Assembly (NCBI GenBank): GCA_963205115.1
Contig: CAUJHV010000078.1
Location: 1-64,000 of the forward strand
From: Pseudomonadota bacterium
GTDB lineage: Bacteria; Pseudomonadota; Gammaproteobacteria; Burkholderiales; Burkholderiaceae_C
DNA: 64,000 bases
Reading direction: 5' to 3'
Made by a program: the position numbers and the translations under genes. Positions within the stretch are counted from its first letter, which is position 1, and each line of letters begins with the position of its first letter. The notes below the pieces were generated by a model, which saw only the letters and a program-made list of their open reading frames with translations, did not search any database and was not told where the DNA came from. Below are positions 16,435-25,590 of this stretch, piece by piece.

Positions 16435-18417
16435 TCAGCCCAAGGCCTTTGGCCGGGAGCGGTACACCTGCACGGGCACCGCGGCGGCTTCGCGCAGCAC
16501 CGGCTTGCGGATGCGGCCCACCACGTGCATCTCGCAGGGTTTGCAATCGAAACGCAGCGTGAAACGGTCGTTGCCGTGCTGCAGCGTCAGCGGCTCGGCG
16601 CGCACGGTGCCCTGCACGCCGATCACGCCCTTGGCCTGCTTGGGGCACAGGCTCAGCGACCAGCGCACGCAGTGCCGCGTGATCATCAGGCTCACGTCGC
16701 CCAGGGCCTCGTGGCTTTCGTAGGCGGCTTCGATGACGCGTACGCCGTGCCGCGCGTAGAAGGCCGCGGCGCGGCTGTTGTAGACATTGGCCAGGTAGCT
16801 CAGCGTGTCTTCGGGGTAGGGCACGGGCGGCTGCACCGGCTGATCGCGCGGCAGGCGTTCGAAGGCCTCGGCGCGCGCGGCTTCCAGGGCCGCCACGGCG
16901 TCGCGGCGCGCGGTGTTCACCACGCGGGCGGGGACAAAAAGACCTTCTGCCGACGGCGCCACCTGGATGTCTCGCAGGGTGAAGAGCGTGCCGCCGAGCT
17001 TCCCCAGCGATTCGCGCAGCCCCGCATCGGCACGCTCGCGCGACTGCGCGGGTTCATGGCCGTGTGCGGCCGTCACGCGTGCGTGGTGCCCGTCATCGTC
17101 GACGACATCCAGCGCAAAACCATCCGGCGTGGTGGACCACATCAGCGACACGCCGATCAGGCGCTCGGCGGAGGTTTTCTCCATCGCGCGCTCCCAGGCC
17201 CGGTCGCGGTTGCGGGCGATGGGCAGGTCGCGACGCAGGTCCTTCAGCGCGGCCATGGGTGCGTTCGGGAAGAGCCGCCAGACGCCCTGGTCCATGGGTT
17301 GCGCGACATTGATCGGCACGCCCTGCAACTCGCCCTGGCGGTCCCACCAGGTCAGTGCGTCGCCGTTGTTCAGCGGGGTGTCGGCCGGCTCGGCCTGCAG
17401 CTCGAAGTGGTCCGCGCCGATGCGCAGCACGTGGCCCACGGGCTGGCCGGCGTGCTTGGGCGTGTCGAAGGCGCCGATGTCGATCTGGCGTCCGTTGACG
17501 AAGTAGTCGGTGGCGCCGCGGTTGAAACCGAGGTCGGGGTCGGGCACGAAGAAGTGGCGTGTGCGACCGGAAGAGGCCGCCTGCAGATCGGGCCGTCCTT
17601 CGAGCAAGGCGTCGAACAGCTGCCGGTAATGCGCAGTCACGTTCTTGACCGTGGCCATGTCCTTGTAGCGGCCCTCGATCTTGAAGCTGCGGATGCCGGC
17701 GTCCACCAGCGCGGCGAGGTTGGCGCTCTGGTTGTTGTCCTTCAGGCTCAGCACGTGCTTGTCGTGCGCCACGATGCGGCCCTGCGTGTCGGTCACGGTG
17801 TAGGGCTGGCGGCACTCCTGCGAGCAGTTGCCGCGGTTGGCGCTGCGCCCGTTGATCGCGTGGCTGATGAAACACTGGCCGCTGTAGGCCACGCACAGCG
17901 CGCCGTGCACAAAAAATTCCAGTGTCGAACGCGTCACTTCAGCGCGGATCGCCTGGATCTGCTGCAGCGTCAGCTCGCGCGCCAGCACCATCTGCGAGAA
18001 GCCCACGTCCTGCAGGAAGCGCGCCTTTTCCGGCGTGCGGATGTCGGTCTGCGTACTGGCGTGCAGCTGCAGCGGCGGAAGGTCCAGCTCGAGCAGGCCC
18101 ATGTCCTGCACGATCAGCGCATCGGCACCGGCCTCGTACAGCTGCCAGGTCAGGTGGCGGGCCTCTTCGAGCTCGTCGTCGCGCAGGATGGTGTTCAACG
18201 TGACGAAGATGCGCGCGTGGAAGCGGTGCGCATGCCGCACGAGGCGCTCGATATCGGCCACGCTGTTGCTGGCCTTGTCGCGTGCGCCGAAACCCGGGCC
18301 GCCGATGTAGATGGCATCGGCGCCGTGGTGTATGGCCTCGATGCCGATGTCGGCGTCGCGCGCAGGGGCCAGCAGTTCGATCTGTGGGCGAGGCATCGCG
18401 CAATTGTCGCGCTGCAC
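16435..18417 (-). CDS. rlhA: RlhA-like U32 peptidase-family protein (23S rRNA C2501 hydroxylase)
   Basis: A 660-residue member of the U32 family with a C-terminal DUF3656-like region. The length is close to E. coli RlhA (about 650 residues), which hydroxylates C2501 of 23S rRNA. The U32 signature is present as EFFVHGALCVAYSGQCFISH near residues 166-185, with the further cysteines NRGNCSQECRQPY. The N-terminal barrel begins IELLAPARDADIGIEAIHHG. A start at the second methionine (MPRPQIELL) is equally plausible. It lies 55 bp after thrH and 11 bp before the dehalogenase-like gene. Confidence 0.83.
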   Translation of the reverse strand: MQRDNCAMPRPQIELLAPARDADIGIEAIHHGADAIYIGGPGFGARDKASNSVADIERLVRHAHRFHARIFVTLNTILRDDELEEARHLTWQLYEAGADALIVQDMGLLELDLPPLQLHASTQTDIRTPEKARFLQDVGFSQMVLARELTLQQIQAIRAEVTRSTLEFFVHGALCVAYSGQCFISHAINGRSANRGNCSQECRQPYTVTDTQGRIVAHDKHVLSLKDNNQSANLAALVDAGIRSFKIEGRYKDMATVKNVTAHYRQLFDALLEGRPDLQAASSGRTRHFFVPDPDLGFNRGATDYFVNGRQIDIGAFDTPKHAGQPVGHVLRIGADHFELQAEPADTPLNNGDALTWWDRQGELQGVPINVAQPMDQGVWRLFPNAPMAALKDLRRDLPIARNRDRAWERAMEKTSAERLIGVSLMWSTTPDGFALDVVDDDGHHARVTAAHGHEPAQSRERADAGLRESLGKLGGTLFTLRDIQVAPSAEGLFVPARVVNTARRDAVAALEAARAEAFERLPRDQPVQPPVPYPEDTLSYLANVYNSRAAAFYARHGVRVIEAAYESHEALGDVSLMITRHCVRWSLSLCPKQAKGVIGVQGTVRAEPLTLQHGNDRFTLRFDCKPCEMHVVGRIRKPVLREAAAVPVQVYRSRPKALG

Positions 18418-18472
18418 GCGCGCGTGGCGGGCGAATGCCCGGCTGCGCGGCCGGCTTTGACGCGTTGGCCGT

Positions 18473-19090
18473 TCAGCCGGCGCGCAGTCGCGCGGCGGCG
18501 CCGTCGATGGCGGCCTTGAGTTCGGCGTAGCTGTTGTTCACCGGGAACTGCGGAAACTGCGCCACGATGCCTGCCGGCGGGTGGATGAAGAAGCCTGCAT
18601 CCGCGGCGCTGAGCATGCCGGTGTCGTTGTAGGAATCACCCGCGGCGATCACCTGGAAATTCAGGCCCTTGAGCGCATTCACGGCGTGGCGCTTCTGGTC
18701 GGGCTGGCGCAGCTTGTAATTGGCCACGAAGCCCTCGGCGTCGATCTCCAGCCGGTGGCAGAAGAGCGTGGGCCGGCCGAGCTGCCGCATCATCGGATCG
18801 GCAAATTCGTAGAAGGTGTCCGACAGGATGATCACCTGGAAGCGCGCGCGCAGGTCGTCCAGGAAGTCCTTGGCGCCTTCCATCGGCGCCATGCCGGCGA
18901 TGACGGCCTGGATGTCGGCCAGCTTCAGGCCGTGCTGGCGCAGCAGCGCCAGGCGCCAGCGCATCAGCTTGTCGTAATCGGGTTCGTCGCGCGTGGTGCG
19001 CCGGAACTCGGCAATGCCGGTGCGTTCGGCAAAGGCGATCCAGATTTCCGGGATCAGCACACCTTCGAGATCGAGACAGACGACTTGCAT
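18473..19090 (-). CDS. thrH: ThrH: phosphoserine phosphatase / homoserine phosphotransferase
   Basis: A 205-residue HAD-family enzyme, the same length as Pseudomonas ThrH. Motif I is DLEGVLIPEIW (nucleophile Asp7, with Glu9 in place of the usual second Asp, typical of ThrH). Motif II lies in VIILSDTFYEF, motif III in the Lys of RQPDQKRHAV, and motif IV in GDSYNDTGML. ThrH dephosphorylates phosphoserine and can pass the phosphate to homoserine, linking serine and threonine synthesis. It is the first gene of a three-gene minus-strand run. Confidence 0.93.
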   Translation of the reverse strand: MQVVCLDLEGVLIPEIWIAFAERTGIAEFRRTTRDEPDYDKLMRWRLALLRQHGLKLADIQAVIAGMAPMEGAKDFLDDLRARFQVIILSDTFYEFADPMMRQLGRPTLFCHRLEIDAEGFVANYKLRQPDQKRHAVNALKGLNFQVIAAGDSYNDTGMLSAADAGFFIHPPAGIVAQFPQFPVNNSYAELKAAIDGAAARLRAG

Positions 19091-19448
19091 GGGGTAGGGC
19101 GCGGGCGCGATGAAGCTGCAGGCAACTGCGCATGCTAGCCCACACCGGCGGTCGTGTCCTCGATGACGATCATCCCGCGTCGCATTCGTCTTCCTCTAAA
19201 CCCCCCCCCTGAATAGGTGTAGGGCGCATGCATCATGCGCGCAGTAAATGCTTTTTCATTCGGGTTTGTTCGAATATCATGATATGAATTGATCTGCCCG
19301 TCGCGCGCGACGCCATTCTGGTTTGTATCGACGCCACGGGCTCTAGACAATAATTACGATTTACCCTGAAAATACTCCCGCAACGGAGTGGTGGCGAACC
19401 TACTTGAGTGGGTTGTTGCCAAGGGACTAGGGCTCTCGGAGGACGGTG
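19091..19448. promoter_or_regulatory. Divergent control region between thrH and the large lipoprotein gene
   Basis: A 358-bp gap, distinctly more AT-rich than its surroundings. It holds a run of nine C (19201-19209), an inverted repeat GCGCATG-CAT-CATGCGC (19224-19240) and a 12-bp perfect palindrome ATATCATGATAT (19274-19285). A loose -35-like TAGACA lies near 19345. The lipoprotein gene has a clear GGAGG at 19438-19442. No gene is visible. The palindromes are candidate regulator sites. Confidence 0.4.
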
Positions 19449-22400
19449 ATGGCGGTTCGCTCGTGGAAGTGGGTGTGGGTGTGTCTGTGCCTGGCTTTTC
19501 TCCAGGCTTGTGGGGGCGGTGATGCGCCATCGGGCCGTTCGGCCTCCCCGGACGCGGTGGCATCGGACGATGAGCGGAAATCGGTCCTGGCCTACCAGAC
19601 GGCCCTGGGTTTCGACCCGCAGGTCGATCAGACCGACGAGCGAATCGCCACGATCAGCGCCTTCGGGCTGGCCGGCGCCTTCATGCCGGACGGCCGCCTG
19701 CTGACACTCAGCCAGCGTGGCGTCGTGGGCGTGGTCGACGTCGGCACCGGGGTCTTCACCTCGCTGTTCACCATTCCGGGCGTGTACTCGGCCGGCGAGA
19801 AGGGTGCGCTGGATATCGAGCTCGATCCGGATTTTGCGAGCAATAAATTCTTCTACGTCTATTACTCGTCCGGCACGGTTAATACGGATACCCGGCTGCG
19901 TATTGCGCGTTTCACTTTTGGCAGTTCGCCCAGCGCTATTGCGGCCTCGCAATTCATCATCTGGAGCAATCCTGGCACTTTGTCGACGGCGGATTACCAC
20001 ATTGGTGGATCGCTCAAAGTCGGCAACGACGGAAAGTTTTATCTGACCGTCGGCGACGGGACGGTGGCCACTAACAGCCAGTCGCTGACCACGGTGCACG
20101 GCAAGATCCTGCGCCTGAATCTCGATGGCACCGTGCCAACGGACAACCCGGTCTTCACCACCCCCGGGGCCCTGCGCGAGATCTATGCGTATGGCTTGCG
20201 CAACACCTTCCGCATCAGCGTGGACAGGCCCACCGGCACGATCTGGATGGGCGATGTCGGCGGCAACGTGGACACCACCGCCTACGAGGAGGTCAACATC
20301 CTCAAGCCCGGCGCCAACTACGGCTGGCCGCTGTGCGAAGGACCCCTGGGACCGCCGAAGGCGGGTCCGAACTGTCCGGCCGGCATCACGCCGCCCATCC
20401 ACTATTACCCGCACGTCGTGGGTGGCGCCTGCTGCTTCAACCGCTCGGTGTCGGGCGGATTTGTTTACCGCGGCAGCAAGTACCCGGGGGCCATGCAGGG
20501 CATCTACCTGCACGGCGACTATGCCGGTGGCTTCGTCGAGTGGCTCAAGCCGAGCGCCGACCTCAGCGTGCGTGTCTCAGGCGGCAATTTCCTGCCGTCG
20601 AATGTGCCGGCCGGCATCACGCCGGTGTGGTTCGGCACGGGCAACGACGGCTACGTCTACTACATCAGCTTCGGCTGGGCCGGCAGCGAATTGCGGCGCA
20701 TCCGGTATACCGGCGTCGTCACCAACCAGCCGCCGCGGATCGTCTCGGCCACTGCGACGCCGACCAGCGGCGCGACGCCGCTGAACGTGCAGTTCCAGGG
20801 CCAGGCTAGCGATCCCGAGGGTGACGCCATCACCTACAGCTGGAATTTCGGTGACGGCTCGCCGGCCGACAACACGCCTTCGCCCTCGCACCTGTACAGC
20901 ACGGCCGGCTCGTATACGGCGCGATTGACCGTCACTGCGGGCGGCGCCAGCGTCACGTCCAATGCGATCGCGATCACCGTGGGCACGCCGCCCACCGCGA
21001 CGATCACCTCGCCGACAGACGGCACCTTGTTTGCGGCCGGCCAGACGGTGACCATCAACGGCCAAGCCACCAGCCCTGACTTTGGCAACCTGACCGATGC
21101 GGCCTTGTCGTGGCAGATCATGTTTGCCCATAACGAGCACACGCACCCGGGCGCCAGCGGCACGGGGTCTACGATTTCCCTGCCCATCGACACCACAGGC
21201 CACGGCTACGAGGGCAATACGCGGTATCTGGTCTATCTGACCGCCACCGATCCGGCCGGGCGCACGGGGACAGCGCAGATCACGTTGCTGCCACGCAAGG
21301 TGCAGGTCACGCTGGCCACCAACCTGCCCAGCGGCGGAACGGTGACGGTGGACGGTGTCACGCAGAACCTGCCGTTCGTGGTTGACACGATCCAGGGCTT
21401 CCTGCATGAGCTCTCCGTGCCCGCGACCGCGTGTGTCAGCGGCACGCTGTGGAATTTTGCGTCCTGGACCGAGGGCGGCTCGCGCACGCACTCCTACACG
21501 GTGCCTTCGGCCAACACCACCCTGACCGCCAGCTACACCGACAGCGGCACGGCCTGCTCGACCGGCCCGCAGGGTTATCTGTCGTCGGGTGGCATGGTGG
21601 TTTTCGAGGCCGAGGGCTTCGATGGCAATACAGCGATGGGCGGCAAGACCTGGACGTCCACCGCCGGGCCTGGCGGCGCCTCGGGCTCGTACATGCTGGC
21701 CGGCAGCAACACGGGCGCGACCGTGACGGCCAACGTGCCCACCAGCAGCCCGCGACTCGACTACCGCGTCTTCTTCGAGTCCGCTGGTACCTATACGGTC
21801 TGGCTGCGCAGCAACGCGCCGAATGACATCGACAACAGCATCCACGTCGGCATCGACGGTGCGGTGCAGTCCACCGTGACCATCAAGACCTACAACTCCC
21901 CGCTGTGGTCGAAGGCGCGTGAAGGCTCGACGGTCTTTGCGACCGTCACGGTGCCGTCGGGCGGCCTGCACACCTTCAACGTCTGGATGCGCGAGGACGG
22001 TTATCCGATCGACAAATTTGTCCTGACGAACAGCAGCAGCTACGTGCCCTCAGGCACGGGGCCGGCGGTCAGCGCGCGCGGCAGCATCACGGTCTCCGAC
22101 ACCACGGCCCCCACCGTGGTGGCGGTGTCGCCCATCGTGGCTGCGACGGGCCTGTCGCTGACAGTGGCGCCGGCGGTGTCCTTCAGCGAAGCGGTGAGCA
22201 ATACGGCAGGCATCTCCCTGGCACCGTCGGACGGTGGTGCGGCCGTGGCGGCCACCCTGGCCACCAACGGCAACATCGTCACGCTGACACCGAACGCACC
22301 GTTGGCGGCCAGCACCACCTACCGGCTGACCGTGCCCACCACGGTGACCGACCTGGCGGGCAATCCGCTGGCCAGCGCCTTCTCGTCGACCTTCACCACG

Positions 22401-23645
22401 GGCGCAGGCAGTACCACGCCGTCGGCCTACATGGCCAGTGGCGGCATGGTGGTCTTCGAGGCCGAGGGCTTCGATGGCAACACGCCCATGGGCGGCAAGA
22501 CCTGGTCATCGACAGCCGGTCCCGGCGGCGCCTCGGGTTCGTACATGCTGGCTGGCAGCAACACGGGCGTGAACGTGACGGGCAACCCCACGACCGCCAG
22601 CCCGCGCCTGGACTACCGAGTGAACTTCCAGTCCGCTGGCACCTACACGGTCTGGCTGCGCAGCCGCGCGCCCAATGACGTCGACAACAGCATCTACGTG
22701 GGCATCAACGGCGCGGTGCAGTCGACGGTGACGATCAAGACCTACAACTCACCCTTGTGGTCCAAGGCGCGCGAAGGCTCCACGGCCTTTGCCACGGTCA
22801 CGGTGCTTTCGGCCGGGGTGCACACCTTCAATGTCTGGATGCGCGAAGACGGTTATCCGATCGACAAGTTCGTGTTGACCACCAGCACCAGCTACGTTCC
22901 CACGGGAACCGGGCCGGCGGTCAGCGCGCGTAGCGGCGCGACGACCGCTGGCGCGGCGTCGTCCACCGTGGTCGCGGCAGCGGCGCCGGCGGCGGCCTTC
23001 ACCGCACCGGCGATCAACACGGCAGGCAGCGCGCTGGCGCCGGCGAACCTGGCGGTGTCCACGTCGGTTGCCGAGCTGGCAAAAAACCTGCTGTCCAACA
23101 TCTACGCCACCGCCGCGGTCACCGTCAGCGGCAGCGGCAGCGCAGCGCCGCTGGCGTATACCGAGAGCGGCGGCATGGTGGTCTTCGAGGCCGAAGGTTT
23201 CGATGCGAACAAGCCAGTGGGCAACAAGGCCTGGGCAGTGCAGAACGGCATGGTGGTCGCGGTGCCCAACACCCAAACTACCGTCACCGCCAACGTGTCG
23301 GCCCTGAGCCCGCGACTGGACTACCGGGTGCGCTTCGCGTCGGCAGGCACCTACCGCGGCTGGGTGCGCGCGCGGGCAGCCAGCGACCTTGACAACAGCA
23401 TCTATGTCGGCCTGGACGGCGTGGAGCAGACGACGGCGACGCTCAAGACCTACGGCAGTCTGCTGTGGACCAATGCGCGCGAGGGTTCGGCCACGCCGGT
23501 CACGATCACGGTCCCGACGCCCGGCGTGCACACCGTCAACATCTGGATGCGCGAGGACGGCTTCCCGATCGACCGCATGCTGCTGACTTCCAGTGCGAGC
23601 TACGTGCCCAGCGGCGCGGGGCCGGCGGTCAGCGCGCGGAAGTAG
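19449..23645 (+). CDS. Modular lipoprotein: sugar dehydrogenase-like propeller, PKD, Ig-like and three carbohydrate-binding-type repeats
   Basis: A 1398-residue exported lipoprotein: signal peptide with lipobox FLQAC (acyl-Cys21). Residues about 60-425 are a glucose/sorbosone dehydrogenase-type beta-propeller (YHIGGSLKVGNDGKFYLTVG, YGLRNTFRISVDRPTG). A PKD domain follows at about 430-520 (DPEGDAITYSWNFGDGSPAD). Three approximately 165-residue modules start near 711, 994 and 1237 (SGGMVVFEAEGFD, DNSIYVG, NVWMREDGYPID, SYVP). A Big_5-like Ig domain lies between modules 1 and 2, and an Ala-rich linker between 2 and 3. The modules resemble the C-terminal domain of GH115 enzymes, so they probably bind glycans. 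A start at ATG 19449 is set by GGAGG 6 bp upstream. It is convergent with an acyltransferase gene and overlaps its end by 17 bp. Confidence 0.85.
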   Translation: MAVRSWKWVWVCLCLAFLQACGGGDAPSGRSASPDAVASDDERKSVLAYQTALGFDPQVDQTDERIATISAFGLAGAFMPDGRLLTLSQRGVVGVVDVGTGVFTSLFTIPGVYSAGEKGALDIELDPDFASNKFFYVYYSSGTVNTDTRLRIARFTFGSSPSAIAASQFIIWSNPGTLSTADYHIGGSLKVGNDGKFYLTVGDGTVATNSQSLTTVHGKILRLNLDGTVPTDNPVFTTPGALREIYAYGLRNTFRISVDRPTGTIWMGDVGGNVDTTAYEEVNILKPGANYGWPLCEGPLGPPKAGPNCPAGITPPIHYYPHVVGGACCFNRSVSGGFVYRGSKYPGAMQGIYLHGDYAGGFVEWLKPSADLSVRVSGGNFLPSNVPAGITPVWFGTGNDGYVYYISFGWAGSELRRIRYTGVVTNQPPRIVSATATPTSGATPLNVQFQGQASDPEGDAITYSWNFGDGSPADNTPSPSHLYSTAGSYTARLTVTAGGASVTSNAIAITVGTPPTATITSPTDGTLFAAGQTVTINGQATSPDFGNLTDAALSWQIMFAHNEHTHPGASGTGSTISLPIDTTGHGYEGNTRYLVYLTATDPAGRTGTAQITLLPRKVQVTLATNLPSGGTVTVDGVTQNLPFVVDTIQGFLHELSVPATACVSGTLWNFASWTEGGSRTHSYTVPSANTTLTASYTDSGTACSTGPQGYLSSGGMVVFEAEGFDGNTAMGGKTWTSTAGPGGASGSYMLAGSNTGATVTANVPTSSPRLDYRVFFESAGTYTVWLRSNAPNDIDNSIHVGIDGAVQSTVTIKTYNSPLWSKAREGSTVFATVTVPSGGLHTFNVWMREDGYPIDKFVLTNSSSYVPSGTGPAVSARGSITVSDTTAPTVVAVSPIVAATGLSLTVAPAVSFSEAVSNTAGISLAPSDGGAAVAATLATNGNIVTLTPNAPLAASTTYRLTVPTTVTDLAGNPLASAFSSTFTTGAGSTTPSAYMASGGMVVFEAEGFDGNTPMGGKTWSSTAGPGGASGSYMLAGSNTGVNVTGNPTTASPRLDYRVNFQSAGTYTVWLRSRAPNDVDNSIYVGINGAVQSTVTIKTYNSPLWSKAREGSTAFATVTVLSAGVHTFNVWMREDGYPIDKFVLTTSTSYVPTGTGPAVSARSGATTAGAASSTVVAAAAPAAAFTAPAINTAGSALAPANLAVSTSVAELAKNLLSNIYATAAVTVSGSGSAAPLAYTESGGMVVFEAEGFDANKPVGNKAWAVQNGMVVAVPNTQTTVTANVSALSPRLDYRVRFASAGTYRGWVRARAASDLDNSIYVGLDGVEQTTATLKTYGSLLWTNAREGSATPVTITVPTPGVHTVNIWMREDGFPIDRMLLTSSASYVPSGAGPAVSARK
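21577..23641 (+). repeat. Three intragenic repeats encoding binding modules
   Basis: Three copies of a roughly 0.5-kb segment inside the lipoprotein gene, near 21577-22080, 22425-22930 and 23150-23641. Copies 1 and 2 are close at the DNA level over long stretches (for example around 21595-21715 and 22445-22565); copy 3 is shorter and more diverged. The pattern implies tandem duplication, the copy 1/2 event being the more recent. It offers a substrate for recombination that would change module number. Confidence 0.8.
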
Positions 23646-25590
23646 CGGATGGGGCGGACGCCGGGAAGAGCTGGTCTTCCAGGGCTCGGGCGAGGTAGAC
23701 CGAGCCATCGCGCGTGAGGTGGCCCCAGTCGAGCACCGGCAGGTCGCTCAGGCGCTTGCCGATGTGCGTCAGGCAGCCTTCGGAGCGGCAGAACACGTCC
23801 TGCGCTGACGCATACGCCACGCGGTCACGCGGGATTCGCGTGCGAAAGAATTGGTCCCACTCGGCGTCGTGCTCGAGCAGGCCGTAGCTCATGTAGCGCG
23901 GCGGCGGCTGGCCCGTGCGCAGGTAGGCGTTGACCATTTGCTTCTGCAACGTGCCCGACCAGCGTGGGAATGGCCCGATCACCAGCACCTGCGACACGGG
24001 CGAAACGTCGAGCAGGCGGTCGATGGTGCGGTCCAGTTCATCCGCCGCGGCACGCGGTTCGCCCACGGCATTGCTGCCGTCGATCATCCATGTGACGACG
24101 ATCAACGCAGGCCGGATGCGCGCGGCCATCGCGATGCGATTGCGGTTCGCCTCGGGCAATGTCTTGCCGTCATCCGTCCGTCCGGGTGCGTCGAATGGCG
24201 GGCCGTTGTAGTCGGTCACCTGAACAATACCGAACTCGGGATGGCGCGCGTCGCGTACTGCAGCCAGCCCGGCGTATAGCGTGGCCGCGTAGGAGTCTCC
24301 GATCAGAAGGATTTGGCGTTCGCGGATGTCGATACAGCCGTTGCGCTCGAGCGCGTCCAGCGACACCGAATGGCAGCGTCCGTCGCGCAGGCTCTCCTTG
24401 TAGTGGAAGTGCTGATACGGGTCGACGATGCGGGCCAATTCCGCCACGGCCGGATCGCCGATGTGGAAACGCGCGGCGAAGCCATTGGTGTAATGGCCGA
24501 GCGTGCCGAAGACGACCATCGCCGCCGTGCCGGCCCCGGCTGCCAGTACCAGCACGCGCGTGCGAATCTGCTGCCGGGAGCGGAAGGGCCGCTCGACCCA
24601 ACGCCAGCTCGCATACGCCAGCACGAAAGCCGATGCGGCCAGAAGCCCCATCCACAGCCCATCGGGTGGACGGTTGGAGGCATAGCGGGCGAAGGCAAAC
24701 AGGGGTTGGTGCCAGAGGTAGGCGCTGTAGCTGATCAGGCCCACGCCGACCACCGCGCGCAGCCCCAGCAGTTTCCCGACACGGTTGGACGGCCCTGCGC
24801 ACAGAATCACGAGAGCGGTTCCCAGCGTCGGCAACAAGGCCCACAGGCCGGGGAAGGGCGTCTTCTCGTCCAGCAGCAGCACGGCCGCGGCGATCAAGGC
24901 CAGCCCGGTAGCTGCGCCCAGTTCAGCGATCCTCGGTCCTGGACGCGGGTAAGCGGCGTCGGCAAGGTAGAAGGCGAGCAGGGCACCCAGCAGCAACTCC
25001 CAGATCCGAGTGGGCAACAGGTAGAAGGCGCCTGACGGTTGCATCGGCAGCGCCCACTGCGCCGCCACCAGGCTGACGACGAGAACCGCCCCCAGGCCGG
25101 CCATGATGCGCAGGGGCCCGAAGCGCCAGGCCAGAAGCAGCACGCCCGGAAAGAGCAGGTAGTACTGTTCCTCAACGGCCAGGCTCCAGGTGTGAAGCAG
25201 TGGCTTGAGTTCGGCTGCGGTGTCGAAGTAGCCGCTTGTCAGGAAGAACAGGACATTCGAGGCGAACAGCGACACCGCCACCAGGCTCTGCGAGAAGCTG
25301 CGCATGTCCTGCGGCGCCATGAAAGCCCACGCGAACGGGATGCAGCACGCCATGACCAGCAGCAGCGCCGGCAGGATGCGTCGCGCACGACGCTCGTAGA
25401 ACCCGGCCATCGAGAAATGGCCGGATTGGCGTTCGGCCACGATGATGGATGTGATCAGGTAGCCGCTGATGACGAAAAAGATGTCGACGCCGACGAAGCC
25501 GCCGCCGAAGGTCTGGAAGCCGGCATGGAACAGGACAACGGGTACGACCGCAAGGGCGCGCAAGCCATCGATCTCACGGCGGTACTGCAT
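23629..25590 (-). CDS. OafA-type acyltransferase with C-terminal SGNH domain
   Basis: A 653-residue inner-membrane enzyme. Residues 1-360 are an acyltransferase-3 domain with about ten membrane helices, catalytic-type His22 in LFHAGFQTFGG, and FFVISGYLI. The C-terminal third is a periplasmic SGNH domain with block I ILLIGDSYAATLYA and the late DWGHLT Asp/His pair. Such two-domain proteins O-acetylate lipopolysaccharide, peptidoglycan or exopolysaccharide. The stop codon lies inside the end of the convergent lipoprotein gene. The upstream 640-bp gap separates it from divergent MBOAT-type acylation genes. Confidence 0.93.
   Translation of the reverse strand: MQYRREIDGLRALAVVPVVLFHAGFQTFGGGFVGVDIFFVISGYLITSIIVAERQSGHFSMAGFYERRARRILPALLLVMACCIPFAWAFMAPQDMRSFSQSLVAVSLFASNVLFFLTSGYFDTAAELKPLLHTWSLAVEEQYYLLFPGVLLLAWRFGPLRIMAGLGAVLVVSLVAAQWALPMQPSGAFYLLPTRIWELLLGALLAFYLADAAYPRPGPRIAELGAATGLALIAAAVLLLDEKTPFPGLWALLPTLGTALVILCAGPSNRVGKLLGLRAVVGVGLISYSAYLWHQPLFAFARYASNRPPDGLWMGLLAASAFVLAYASWRWVERPFRSRQQIRTRVLVLAAGAGTAAMVVFGTLGHYTNGFAARFHIGDPAVAELARIVDPYQHFHYKESLRDGRCHSVSLDALERNGCIDIRERQILLIGDSYAATLYAGLAAVRDARHPEFGIVQVTDYNGPPFDAPGRTDDGKTLPEANRNRIAMAARIRPALIVVTWMIDGSNAVGEPRAAADELDRTIDRLLDVSPVSQVLVIGPFPRWSGTLQKQMVNAYLRTGQPPPRYMSYGLLEHDAEWDQFFRTRIPRDRVAYASAQDVFCRSEGCLTHIGKRLSDLPVLDWGHLTRDGSVYLARALEDQLFPASAPSATSAR

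Noticed and set aside
11828..16723. A 1631-codon open frame on the plus strand
   Set aside because: It is antisense to the glycosyltransferase and dehalogenase-like genes and owes its length to high GC. Its translation is His/Arg/Gln-rich without any domain, while the minus-strand frames carry clear catalytic motifs.
21577..23641. Possible CRISPR or minisatellite array because of three repeats
   Set aside because: The repeats are about 500 bp, in frame, and encode protein modules inside one gene; there are no short spaced repeats anywhere in the window.
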